Below, piece by piece: positions 37,201 through 48,148 of a stretch of DNA of 64,000 nucleotides. Positions within the stretch are counted from its first letter, which is position 1; each line of letters begins with the position of its first letter. Position numbers and translations under genes: made by a program. The DNA is from Notospermus geniculatus (Eukaryota > Nemertea > Pilidiophora > Heteronemertea > Lineidae). The notes beneath the pieces were generated by a model, which was not told the DNA's origin, made no database searches, and saw only the letters and a program-made list of their open reading frames with translations. The stretch covers positions 73,216-137,215 of the forward strand of contig NMRB01000076.1 in the NCBI GenBank assembly GCA_002633025.1. Direction: 5' to 3'.

Positions 37201-40200
37201 TTGTGTAGCTTACTCCAACATCCCCATCGTCACTTTTCATGATCACTGGTCCCATGACAGGTTTACTCACCCTCCCCGTCCTGTAGGCGACAGACGTTGA
37301 TGGTGTACCTTTCATAGCATCTTTTGATATTTCAGACATCAGAGAAGCACATCCTTTATGAAATCATGGCAATATAACGGTAAGCTCATCTTCAGAGAGA
37401 GCGCCAGAACATCGGCAAACCCTCCCTTATAATTACCCTCACACTCCTATACTTAGGTCCTAACAACTTTTATGCTTCCACATCATTAACTTATTAATAA
37501 ATGCAAAGCAAACAAGCATTAAAGGTAAGAACCCTTGCTACATCATTAAATTATTAAACTAGGAAAACTAACAGATATCAGGAGTAAAGTAATTCTGAGA
37601 ACTGTCAGGATGTTGGCTCCAGATAGGAAACCTGGACGTTAGCCAGAGTTGGCCGTTAGCCATATCTCTTTTATGATAATGTATTTTGTATGTAACTCAA
37701 ATGATAATGAGCCGTGAAGCTGCTAAATCACATGTGGCTGAACTCAAATGATAATGAGCCATGAAGCTGCTAAATCACAGGTGGCTGAAGCCCTCCCGGA
37801 AGCTACGAGTCTGCCAAGTTACCTATACGTTATGATAATTAGGTAAGATAGTTCNTTGGTGTTACAATACAGATTGGCCGCGGGCGGTGCGTGGAGTGCC
37901 TGACGAAAGCTCGATCCAGACATTACCGTTACTGCGGCTAAACACTGGTACAAAGCTGACGAGTCGCCGTTACCATCTCTAATTTCCTCCGAAGATGATG
38001 ACAACGGGATGAGTGTTATAATATAGAGAAAAGCTTTGTAGGCCTACATATTTTGTTGGCCGGTGCATTTTGCAGCCAACTAAAGATAACTGCCACCATG
38101 GGACGCTGGGAATTTGGGGCATTTTAGCTTGTTCTGTGTTTGCGACATTGCGAGCAACTTTGGTCAAAATCCATCCCAATATGACACCTCTCTAAAGTGA
38201 CCTATCTTGAAAAAAAGCATGGCTTCTCTGTAACCTCCCTGGCCCAAGTAAAGTCGTGGTCTGTGATTACTGACAACAACAGTGGCTTTAGTCACAACAG
38301 CCGCTCAAGGTTTCGTGAGCCAAGAGATTCTAATCCTTGATCGTCTGTCTAGTTTCTTTGAGGAACAAAATTGAATTTTTCACCGATTAAAATCCCAAAA
38401 TCCGGATAAAAGACCAGTGATAGGTATCTAGGTTATCGAAATCTTACCTCAAGTGGATTAAAAGTGGGAGTTGTTTTCTTTTCTATTTATCTTCTAAAGG
38501 AAATTCGATCGAGACAGAATTTGACCAGAGGGCATTGGTCAATTTCTTTATCGATTGTTACCAAGTGAGAGGGCAGTCTTAAAAGATTAAAACCACAGGC
38601 ACTTTCCTCTATAAAAGACTTCAAAATTTGGCAGCACGTGAATACAGCAAGCAATGGTAGTGTTAATTATTTTTGAAGTTTTTTAATCAGGTTTTTTAAA
38701 TGAGGGCCAGTGGTGTTAAAAGAGCTTTGGGGTAGAAATTTTGAATTTAATGATTGTTGCCAAATTTGCAATTAGATTGGATTTTGGCAGGTCACCTCAT
38801 GTCAACGTTTCTACCGTTCATGCATAAAAAGACGTTAACTTCAAGGGGTTATGACAGTTATTATAACCCCTTCATCCCTACGAGGAATGGTGTGACTTCT
38901 GTCACTGTTGAGTCAGTCAGTCAGTCAAAGGGAACAACACACCCCAACAAAGTTTCACATCTCACTCATCAAGTTCCCTTTTGAACGAACTAAAGTTCTA
39001 GCCGATTGGCTGCCAGACCTTTCAAACAGGAACAACGATTGCAAAGTCTGTTGAATCAGTAGGGTTTTGTCCACTTATATAAAAAACACCTCGAACTCAA
39101 TATGAAATTGGCCACAAATCACACGCCTAATTATCAACGGCCATGTATCATGTAACCAACTGCAAAGCCTTTCAAAGAGCGACAACAACGAAGCTGCCTA
39201 TGAGCTAACCTGTAACTAATGTGAAATCGACCACGATCCAAAAAGGCCTATAGTGATCGACGGGCGTGTCTTGCGCACCATTGGTCGAGTAGTCGGCACA
39301 CAATACAATGCTCTGCAAGTTGGGTTTTGGTCTGAATGTCTGTGACTGGCCACTTGTACGTTGAAACTACTGTATATTCACTTCTTCTATAAGGTATTGC
39401 TCGTCTTTGCTTCTTGCCACAGATGAGTAGAGATCATCTGCCTTCAACATTACGATAGACGTTAACCGAGGTCATGCCTTGCTCAGCGATACAAATCCAC
39501 CCCCGCATGGACACAAAGGGTTCATCAAATCGGAAACAGTGTGTAACCAGTGGTCATGAAAAGGGACAAAATGATTCAGTGTCCGAAAAGTAGCCAATGG
39601 GGATTATGGACACTTCACTGGCGAGGCTTCCTAACTCCGGAATGTAACGGATGAAATTTAAAACTCTCAAGTGGTGGTCAAGCATGATGAAAGGATCCAA
39701 CACACAAAGGTTCATTTCAAGTTGAGATGCTCGGAATGCAACCTGCATTTAGCAAATTATGCATTGATGTGTGCACGCAAGCACAGTGCACACATAGGGT
39801 GAGATGGAAGCGGAATACCTTGGTCAAACAACTGACCAAAGCAGGGCTTTTCGTCACCTGTCAAGCGGAGGCGACCGGACACTATCAGCTGTCCCTTTTA
39901 TCAAAAACATCTCATCTGGAATCATTTTATCTTGTCTTTAGGGCTCTTCTTCCGAATCAACTAACTTGGGATTCCTCATTTTGGAGATTAACTAAAATTA
40001 ATGCCCGCGACCACTAATTTTGGTTTCGAGAATAACAGGATGCTGACAAATGGACCGTGGAACATGGACTATAGATGCAACCTGTTGGTATCTAGTTTTG
40101 AATTCTTTCTATTAATTGCAAGGAAAGTTCATTGAACGTGAATAATTCCTGCCTCGTGCAGATTCCAATGCTTTAAATATCGTTTGTTTTCCAAAGTTGG

Positions 40201-41100
40201 AACCATTACATTCAATTGGTGATGTCAGGCCAACGTAAATGCCTTCACCGATTCTCCACTCTACCTGCTATCTTCAAAACAGCCCTTGACTACCAAGGAT
40301 TGTGACATCGCTATGCCCTCCGACAAAGTGACGTAGCCAATACCCGTGGGGTTCCAGGATGCAAAACTGTAGCTTTGTGTTTTCCTCAAACAATTTTCAG
40401 GCCTACCTCTGCAGCCACCGTAGCAAAGCATACAGTGAGAACAACTTTTCTCTAAAGTTACAGTAGAAGGAATCCTAAATGTATAGTCTACCTGTCCCTC
40501 ATTGGGTGTCACATTCATCATAAGACGAGGCAGAGCGAGCCTTTAAATGGTAAGAGATATTAATTGAATTTGATTGTATTGGTGTTTAATTGAGATACAT
40601 TTCCTTTAACAGAAATGAGCATTATATCCATCCGTTATTTGGCCTCCTGTCGCCACAATGGGTGTCTTCACTGCCCTTGTAACACCCGGCCAGACCGGGG
40701 ATGCCTAGCCCCTGGTGAGTAAGACAAAGACGAGAAGTTTGTATCAGAATCTTCGCCACGCGTCCAGATGGCCGCCTCTTTGTCTTCCAATAAGTTCCTT
40801 GAGGATATGCCGATGAATTATGTCCAGTTTTATAGCTCGGCCCAGCATGTTAAAAACCATCAATATTTTCAACCGCTCAGCTCCAATTTGGCCATTTCGA
40901 CTATAAAATTGTGGTGGACTAAATCAACGGTTCTTTGGCCAGTTTACCACTGTGGCATTTTGCAGTGATACGACATAATCATTTGTGTGCTCAATCTGTG
41001 CACCAGGTGCATTATAAATTGGCTAAGGTAAAAAAGATAATATTGAAATACATCTAAGATGGACCGGTTTGGCGTCGATTCCCTCTCTATCTGTTCTGGC
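31215..41100. other. Long stretch without supported gene
   Basis: About 10 kb with only small tandem repeats (37695-37786, and a 16-bp duplication near 35097) and scattered short frames. Noncoding or intronic DNA of an unseen gene is possible. Confidence 0.5.
37695..37786. repeat. 46-bp tandem duplication
   Basis: Two copies of a unit beginning ACTCAAATGATAATGAGCC and containing GAAGCTGCTAAATCACA, with two differences. Noncoding. Confidence 0.85.
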
Positions 41101-41123
41101 GTATCATGATGGAACGAGGAGTA

Positions 41124-41225
41124 TGACGTCACGATGCCCCGAGTCGTGACGTCATCGTAAAAGGTGGTGACGCCACGGCATGTCACAACAACAAAGAGAG
41201 ATTGGCGCTGGACACCATGACGTCA
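41124..41225. promoter_or_regulatory. Three CRE palindromes upstream of the peripherin-like gene
   Basis: Perfect TGACGTCA octamers occur at 41124-41131, 41147-41154 and 41218-41225, the last 150 bp before the start codon. These are consensus CREB/ATF sites (established knowledge). One random octamer is expected about once per 65 kb, so three in 102 bp is strongly non-random. The transcription start is not known; no clear TATA box was seen. Confidence 0.6.
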
Positions 41226-41308
41226 TTTTCACAGGCTCGATTGCCGACGACCCCATCATGGAATGGTGGAGTTTGGCCTGCGCTCGACAGCTTTGCTTCG
41301 GCTAACAG

Positions 41309-41542
41309 ATGTTTATTCTACAAGTGCTACACAGGTCACAAACGTATCAACTGACTGTCGAAAGAAGCAATCGACATGGGACAGCCATGTCTCCTAATCA
41401 ACATCACGGAGGAAGGGCGCCTGCGCCTGATGACGGCCATCATCGTTTTGAATGGCGTTTCCGTCTTGCTGGCCATCACCTTGGCAGGAAGTGGTGCCTA
41501 CATCAAGCTTGCGATCGAAGCAAAACTCAGTCTCATCGGTGA
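41309..41542 (+). other. Upstream ORF overlapping the peripherin-like start
   Basis: An ATG at 41309 opens a 77-codon frame that passes the main ATG (41376) in a different frame and stops at 41542. If the transcript starts before 41309, this could lower translation of the main protein. The peptide has no recognisable domain, and I regard it only as a possible regulatory uORF. Confidence 0.3.
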
Positions 41543-42957
41543 TTACAACAACGATGTTCTGCCATGGATCCTTGTTACCCTCGGTTTGTTGACTTTCGTT
41601 ATCAGTATTATTGGAATCGCAGCCACAAACGCTTGTCAAGACCTTCAGCGTCGATCGAAAGTTCGTGGCCTTCTCCTTCCATACATAACCGTCGCTCTTT
41701 TTCTTGCAATTTGCATTCTCGCAGTATCGTTTCTGACGTTTGGTCAATTAGCTCACATTCACAGTTCATTCGGGGTTGGAATCGGTGAGGCAATGAGGAA
41801 ATACAAATACGAGAAAGGCATTAAGGAGCAAATTGATGGACTGCAAATTCGCTACAGCTGCTGTGGGATGCAGTCGTACAAAGATTGGTTCAAGATTTCG
41901 TGGATTCACGACAGATACCTCAGCAATTCTTCGGCAGTGATTCGTGCGAAGATGGTCCAAGGCGAATACTTCAACGACGATGCTCCATTCAGTTGCTGCA
42001 ACCCCGAGTCTCAACGCCCGTGCATCCATCATCACGTGTTCCATAACGATGCCCATTTCAACTACGATCACAGGTACAAAACCTCAGCATCTGAAAACGA
42101 TGACTTTAGTTGCAACGCTCCTTTCAACATCATACTCAAGTCAAGGGTACTTCTCTGACTTTCATTTTCAGCTGTCGGCTGTGTGTTGCTGTTGATATAG
42201 GCCCAGCCCTTTCTCCCGTCGACTTCAACATTGCGTATAGGCCTAAAGGCCTAGGCCTATCATTCAATCAAGGTTCTACTGCTAGCCTATATAATTAATT
42301 TTTTTTCTCTAATTTAGGGTACCCGGATCCATCACCCTCCACACCAAAGGCTGTCAAGATGCTATAGCCGACAATTTCCGGGATATGTTTGTAAATTTAG
42401 GTGGACTTTTCATTGCCATCTGCTCTGTACAGACTTTACTTATCGCCTTAATGCGATACCTTCAGACCTCTGTAAACAAAGCCTACGAATTTGGAGAACC
42501 TACCCTTCCAGCTCCGGGTTGGTTGTTCGGACCATTTGGAAAGGAAAGCACTGATGATGAAGAGCGCTCCTCGCTGCTGGAGCCGACTAGGTCAGAGGAA
42601 GAGATATTCAGCCAGGCACGGAGGAAATCGCTCGCAAGGAAAGGATCCGTCGGAGAGGGTTTTGAGGACCACATCTATGCCGAGCCGTATGATCCGAAGA
42701 GAAAGATGTCCGTTCGACGGAAAAGTTTACCACACAAAGGCATGCAACATGATGATCACTATGAAGTACCGAAGATCGGACGAGTTGTGCCACCTGCTCC
42801 TCCTGGACCACCCCCACCGCCTGGACCACCCGCACCTGCTGGACCACCACCACCACCTGGACCGCCCGCGCCTCCTGGACCACCCCCGCCTCCTGGACCA
42901 CCCCCACCTCCTGGTGGAGTCCCAGCGCCACCACCTCCACCTCCCACAGGTCGTTAA
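41376..42957 (+). CDS. PRPH2: Peripherin-2/ROM1-like tetraspanin with long proline-rich tail
   Basis: Two exons, 41376-42073 and 42318-42957, joined in phase 2 through Arg233 to give 445 residues. Four membrane segments lie near residues 18-43, 61-84, 99-122 and 256-278. The large extracellular loop has CCG (162-164), DWFKISWIHDRYL, FSCCNPESQRPC (205-216), HFNYDH and KGC (243-245), close to the vertebrate peripherin-2/ROM1 pattern. Vertebrate members build photoreceptor disc rims (family knowledge); a photoreceptor role here is inference. The start has a good context (GACATGG). Human peripherin-2 has 346 residues; the extra length is mostly a cytoplasmic tail with YAEP, YEVP, two RRKSL sites and six GPP-type repeats. 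The cysteine used for intermolecular disulfides in vertebrates is Lys147 here. It could be an invertebrate pre-duplication form of PRPH2/ROM1 rather than a one-to-one orthologue. Confidence 0.92.
42805..42912 (+). repeat. Six 18-bp units encoding GPPxxx repeats
   Basis: Six in-frame 18-bp units encode residues 396-431 of the peripherin-like protein: GPPPPP, GPPAPA, GPPPPP, GPPAPP, GPPPPP, GPPPPP. Third positions vary between units, so the repeat is not a very recent expansion. The antisense glycine-rich frame and the alternative histidine/leucine-rich frame across it are shadows. Confidence 0.85.
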
Positions 42958-45360
42958 ATCAATTTCACATCATGCTTGCGAGACTTTCGATGAGATTGTT
43001 ATAAATGTGACTGTTTTTGGACTTTGGTGAGATGAATTAGGAGGGGGCACCTCTCATTTCATACGTACGGTTCTCAAACATCGATCAGTAACGTGTGGGC
43101 ATATTTTCGTGTATCTTTGACATTAGGGAACGAGAGGAAGATAAACAGTGGTCAGAGACTGCACGAAAATGAGATTAGACCTCTATACTTATCTCAGAGA
43201 GACCGACACTCCGAATAATAGTGCAGGTTCTCAATTTGTCTGTTTTTATGATGGTTGTATAGTACATATAAATAAAACAATGAGAAAATAATACATATAC
43301 ATGAACCGGTATATCTTCAGCGTGTCCCTTGAAGCAGAAAAACAATCGGAGGAATCCTGGGATCCATTCGAGGGGAGTTTTCTACGATATCTGAGTCTAC
43401 ATGTATCTGTTCATCATTTCATTGATCATAGCTCTCTTGATTTGGAGAACCAGTTTTCAAGGATAGTCTATCTCGCGATTGTTCCCTGAAGAAGACCAAG
43501 ATTATTTGTAGAACGGTGGCGAAATGGTTTGTCACTGGTTGCTGGTGACCTAAAGCGCTCTTTTGCTGCTGACGTTGACCACAAATGGAGGAACCTTGGG
43601 TTGGATGGGGGGGACTAGAGCCCAGGAATTCATAATAGTCTAGACCTGAAGGTCTTTGGCAAAAGAATGAATCTTAACAAATTTTTGATGCCGTTAATTG
43701 GAATTATCGGTTTACAAGTAAAACGCGACGGCGTCAGTGATGAAAAGAATGCGAGGCAAAACGGGCCACCCATGGTTAATAGACTCTTCAAAAGCGTTGG
43801 ATTCTGTTAATGAGTGCTATCGATTTACGGAACGAAACATTGTTAGTGCGACGTTGGCGGCAAAGCAAGGGCCTACGGGAAGTTTTTAGCGACAAGGGTA
43901 AATTGCGAACCAAAAATTTAAAGAAGAAGACGATCCATGTAAAACCTTTCAATATTTTAATTGGAGTTATCCATTTACAAGATGTTTATCGCTTCGATGT
44001 CCACATAGAAAGGCAGGGCCTACAGGGTTTCTTTAAGACAGTGTTCGGACCGAAGGCGTTTGTTTAACAGCATTTGCTGTGGTAACTGATCACCGATCTT
44101 TTATTTTTCCAAGGTTATCGGTGCCTGGGCAACGGCGTCACGGTGGATGTAGAGAGATTTTTAACAAGCAATCTGCCAGCCGTTAATTGCTGGGATCTGG
44201 GCGAAATAGCATTTGGTCATTCTGGTAAAACATCCCCAAACTCGCATGGATACTGAACAGCATTTTCCTTCGACCGTTGGTTTTTGTTTTCTTTTGAAAA
44301 CCGGCGTGCACGACGACCGTGGTGTCGAGCAATTTGTCTCTTGACCACAATGCGTTGTCCACCCCCTTGACCTTATTCCGCGGTCGATGCTACGGCCACG
44401 ATATCCGGAGATAAGCTACTTCGGGTCCTGGCCTAGTTCTATTTCGGTGACGCCGTGTATGTAAGGTCAGGGATAAGCTCGGCGGTGGTCCGGCCAGTCG
44501 ATCTTGCCAAATCATCTGTCCAGGCTACTTTTTGGACACAACCATAACCGCAGGTTCACCCTAACTTAACTCATGACAGACGTGCACACGCAATATAAGA
44601 TGCACAGTAATCTTGTCGAATGTGTCGAGATGCTTTAGCCACATTTTGATCGTCGGTTTCATTTGAACGTGAACGTTGGCAGACATGCCTTCACTGCACG
44701 AAGGAAAGGCTGCTTGGCGTCAAGCAAGTCTGAATCACGCCAAGTGCAGATAACCACAAAATTGGTAATCCTCGAGGAATAACCGTATTACGGTCTCAAA
44801 ATTTGTTATGATATTAAACGTGAGGTTGAAATCATATTGTTCTTCCTGTTTACTTTGGATTGTGGCAAAGGGTGGAAGCTTTAGCAGTGGAATGTTCAAG
44901 ATTTCCTTTCAAACTATGCCTGCTGGAAAAGAACAGCGAGGTCGTTGGCGTAGAAACTGAACAATCTGATTCCCTCATTCATTACAATGTTTCTCAACGG
45001 GATAAGATAAACCGTACGAAACCGCTTGGTCAACATGGCGGTCAGAGCGGAAAATCCCACAATCCCCTGCGGTATGCCATCAAGATGGCCGCCACCCAAC
45101 AGCAAATATCGGCAATTGAACCTGCCAAGTCATTGGTGAAAATAATATCAAATACCATTAGTCATGCGATTAGAGCCAACAATTGAGATTTCAGGGAATT
45201 TATTATTGCAGTTGCAAGGAATACGAAAGATGAACTTTAATTATGCTACGCGTGAAGGCTCCCGACTGGGCGATATTTGTGTTATTGTATGTGGACGGAT
45301 GCTCCGCATTGTTGCGCAGACGACATCGCCGCAGGGGCAGACGACACAACAAAGGAAGAT
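42958..45360. other. Peripherin-like gene 3' flank and intergenic DNA
   Basis: Holds the probable 3' UTR up to about 43300, then DNA without supported exons. The words TTAATTGGAATTATC and TTAATTGGAGTTATC recur near 43695 and 43960, a weak direct repeat. Confidence 0.5.
43271..43276 (+). terminator. Likely polyadenylation signal of the peripherin-like gene
   Basis: AATAAA lies 314 bp after the stop codon in an A/T-rich stretch, at a suitable distance for a short 3' UTR. No transcript evidence is available. Confidence 0.5.
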
Positions 45361-45367
45361 GTACCTG

Positions 45368-45493
45368 GGTCCATCATCAAGTGGCCATCTTCATTCGTCT
45401 TGTTTATCCAAAAGAGCACTGATTTCAAATCACCTAAATTCCATAAAGCAGTAAAATGGTACCCCTTCCGCTTCTGTTCAAACTGAAAGAAAT
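45368..45493 (-). CDS. Candidate internal exon, about 40 residues
   Basis: A minus-strand acceptor (AATTTCTTTCAG) is followed by FEQKRKGYHFTALWNLGDLK and SVLFWINKTNEDGHLMMDP, then a donor (CCCAG then GTACAT). It is weakly supported: the plus strand here is also open (45277-45486), and I cannot say which, if either, is coding. Confidence 0.18.
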
Positions 45494-45994
45494 TTGACAA
45501 CCGTCCATTTCCGGTAGAGTGGCCAGGACACTGAACCGCGAACAAAAATCCTCGGCGGTCGCTCTGATGAAAAATCTTCCAAATTGTTTAAAATGTGCAA
45601 AGCAGTTTTTTTCGCAGGTTTGCCTTACAGGAACACGGATGCTGAATTTTTTATCCTTCCGATTTTAGTGTTAACATTGTTATAAATGCCGGACAGGTAT
45701 ATGACCATGCTGTGTTGTTCCAAAACAAAAAAATTGTCTGCTGCAGTGGCGTCGTAAGTTCTACACATTCTAAGGAGTAAACTATAAAAAGGATAGAGGT
45801 CAAAAGCTGTAAAAAAGTGTCGTACGTCTGTGTTTGGTTATTCAATCGTTGCAAACTTCAGCGTTTATTCTGATGGAATGCAGGACGATGACGCTAAGTT
45901 ATAATTCTTCAATGCTGTTTCGACCAACTGTGCAGTTCATGTCAACAACTCCTGAGACAGTCGTCGCCTATGTGCTTTAAAAGAAAAGGAACGA

Positions 45995-46282
45995 TCAAGT
46001 CAATTTCTTCTCCCGTGTATCATCCTCTTCGAAAAGGATTCTTGACTCAGAAGCTGCGGTGATCGCAGAATTGTTGTCACCATCTGGATGCTGGATGATG
46101 ATGAAAGTGTTCCTGATGGTTGCGTATTCTGGGATTCCGATGTCTAGAAAGGGAAACTGAGCCTGGTCACTAATCTGCCCAGGGTAACGAATACCTCCCT
46201 GTCCAAAAGGGCCGAGGTCCTTCTGACCAGTCTGTAAATCTTCATTCGAAGTGACACTCCCTGACCATGGTGAATCCATCAT
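45995..46282 (-). CDS. Candidate small ORF, 95 residues
   Basis: A complete frame with tandem ATGs; the second has a good context (ATGATGG). It includes SPWSGSVTSNEDLQ, GPFGQGGIRYPGQISDQAQF and an acidic C-terminus ending EEDDTREKKLT. Composition is balanced and unlike a shadow frame, and codon choice is varied. There is no signal peptide, membrane segment or known domain. It is either a small protein or the first exon of a longer minus-strand gene; GATG followed by GTGACA inside it is a possible donor. Confidence 0.3.
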   Translation of the reverse strand: MMDSPWSGSVTSNEDLQTGQKDLGPFGQGGIRYPGQISDQAQFPFLDIGIPEYATIRNTFIIIQHPDGDNNSAITAASESRILFEEDDTREKKLT

Positions 46283-47378
46283 CAGATAAACAGAGATCTA
46301 ACTACGGATAAATGGGCCGTGTTTGGATTATTAAGGCTCGCTAACGGACATCTGAGAAAGTTAGGGGCTGGTAAACCGGCTTATCTGATACCCTTAAACC
46401 ATCAGTATGAGGTAGCATCTTTGGTGTGCCACCGGAGCTCAAATCTCGGTAATTTGTTCTGACATGGGTGGACAATCGCCGCGGGCTGTATCTCTGCATA
46501 CAATGAGAGATGAGGACATAGATCTTCAAGTCTTAGTTATGGATCAAAAGTCAAACAAAGATGGCCGTAGCCCACCCTCGCTCGGTCAGGATCTTTGTGA
46601 TCCATTGTAACTTGACTACTGCCATTCAGAAATTTCGCGTAGTGAAATCAGGCATACTGCTACTCTTGTTGTTGTGGACGTTTCTTCGGCCTGAACAGCT
46701 CTACGTCATGCTAACTTGGCCTGGTAAATGTACAAAAACCTGAATAAAGTACAGTTTTGATCGCTGTTGAATCTGTGGACTTTTTTCCCTGACGAAGACG
46801 GTCGTGACTTGAGATGTTTGGCAAAAAGGAGTATGACAGGGTGGTTTATAAAGATTAGGAGCGGTGTGTGGCCGCTTTAGTTTCTTTATGGCGTATTTTC
46901 TCCTCATTGTTCAACCTTCCTGATTGTTACACTGACGTTCGGGGAGCTCTGACCCATGGGTCCCCCGGGCACTTGTCCTCCCTCCTTATATTTTTCAAGA
47001 GCAATCCACATACATTGTATTATATCACAAACCGGTGCCGATACACCGGGCAGTTGCTTACCCTATTATTACGCCCATAACCCGGCCGAAAATGCCATGT
47101 TTCATTACGGAACTGATGCAACGCCACACCCTATCTGCTTTATGACCCCTATCCCATCTAGCCCCCAATCATAACTTTCTGCTCTCACGTTCCGGGTCAA
47201 AAGCGTAAACATCTTTGATATATGGCGTGCAAATCAATCCTGAACTCTTTCAAAGAACGTTACAATATGGGTTTCTTCAGTTCTCGAGTGGCTATTTTCC
47301 CTTTCCTTTTTTCCCCTTGTCGTCATTGCCCGCCCTAATAGCGTTCATTGCCTCTAATAGCCTACTCACATCATTACA

Positions 47379-47627
47379 CTAAATGTGAAACCACTCCCGA
47401 TCCTGCACTGAGTGTCCTCTGGACTGAGCTGATTGATGCAATGTACAGATTTCTGCTTGAATAAATGTATTTCCGCTCAAAATACGATCAGTGAAAGCGA
47501 AGACAGGTGCGGTGTTCCCTATGAAATACTTGAGAACGTATCGCCAGGCCACTCCTGACGTGCTCCAAAAATCGGCAAACGGTTTCTCAATGATATCAAC
47601 AGACTTCATTTCCGTTTCTTCTGCCAT
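47379..47627 (-). CDS. Candidate coding frame, 82 residues, unrecognised
   Basis: The frame runs from an ATG at 47627 to TAG at 47379, with MAEETEMKSVDIIEKPFADF and WRYVLKYFIGNTAPVFAF. The frame is also open for 22 codons upstream of the ATG (ESYIERFSDQLHDIDIQLF). It lies 190 bp downstream of the 48148-47817 candidate on the same strand, but I found no donor and acceptor pair that joins the two. It has no recognisable domain. It may be a separate exon, a degraded copy or chance. Confidence 0.25.
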   Translation of the reverse strand: MAEETEMKSVDIIEKPFADFWSTSGVAWRYVLKYFIGNTAPVFAFTDRILSGNTFIQAEICTLHQSAQSRGHSVQDREWFHI

Positions 47628-47816
47628 AAAAAGTTGGATGTCGATATCGTGAAGCTGGTCACTAAATCTCTCTATATACGATTCGTACGCGTATCAGTAA
47701 TAAGATACAAGGGTCCAAAAGTCACGAAAGTATTTGGCCGCCGTTACTGTGATTGTTTGCAAACGTCAGAAGTCAGTGTCTTATCTGATTGACCTCTTGG
47801 GTCTTGTTGTTGGTAA

Positions 47817-48148
47817 TTAGATCAGCTTTGTTGCTACTTTGAATGGGTCCATCTCCTCCAGGTCGCCTTTGTCCTTAAGACATCTTTTATATACAAAAGC
47901 CAATGGCAGTAAATTGCCCTCTGGCCGCAGATTCCTTCTGATGTCAAGAATTATTTGTTGGAGTGAGATTTCTATTGCCTCTTCGACGGCACCTGGTGTT
48001 GTGAGTTTGTGTTTTTGTTTTGGAAAGGCCGCATAGGTCACGAAGAAAACTGGCGGCCATTCTGAAAGGCGCGAATGTCGTCTGCTTCTATCGACAGGTC
48101 GTCTGCGAGTTCGGGACAGGTGGTTGAGTGCGACCCAAGAATGGGATC
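47817..48148 (-). CDS. Candidate coding exon, about 110 residues, unrecognised
   Basis: On the minus strand a frame runs from a possible acceptor (ATTTTTAG, first exon base 48148) to TAA at 47817-47819. It includes SEWPPVFFVTYAAFPKQKHK, AVEEAIEISLQQIILDIRRN and LPLAFVYKRCLKDKGDLEE, with amphipathic-helix character. The opposite strand gives only a serine-rich, shadow-like peptide. No start or upstream exon could be fixed; a GTG at 48041 is not a credible eukaryotic start. It may be the last exon of a minus-strand gene, or a chance frame. Confidence 0.33.

Noticed and set aside
41394-42071. Minus-strand frames of 117, 61 and 101 codons
   Set aside because: They are antisense to the well-supported first exon of the peripherin-like gene.
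42491-43030. 179-codon frame and antisense Gly/Val-rich frames over the proline repeats
   Set aside because: They are alternative readings of the GC-rich 18-bp repeat in the peripherin-like exon.
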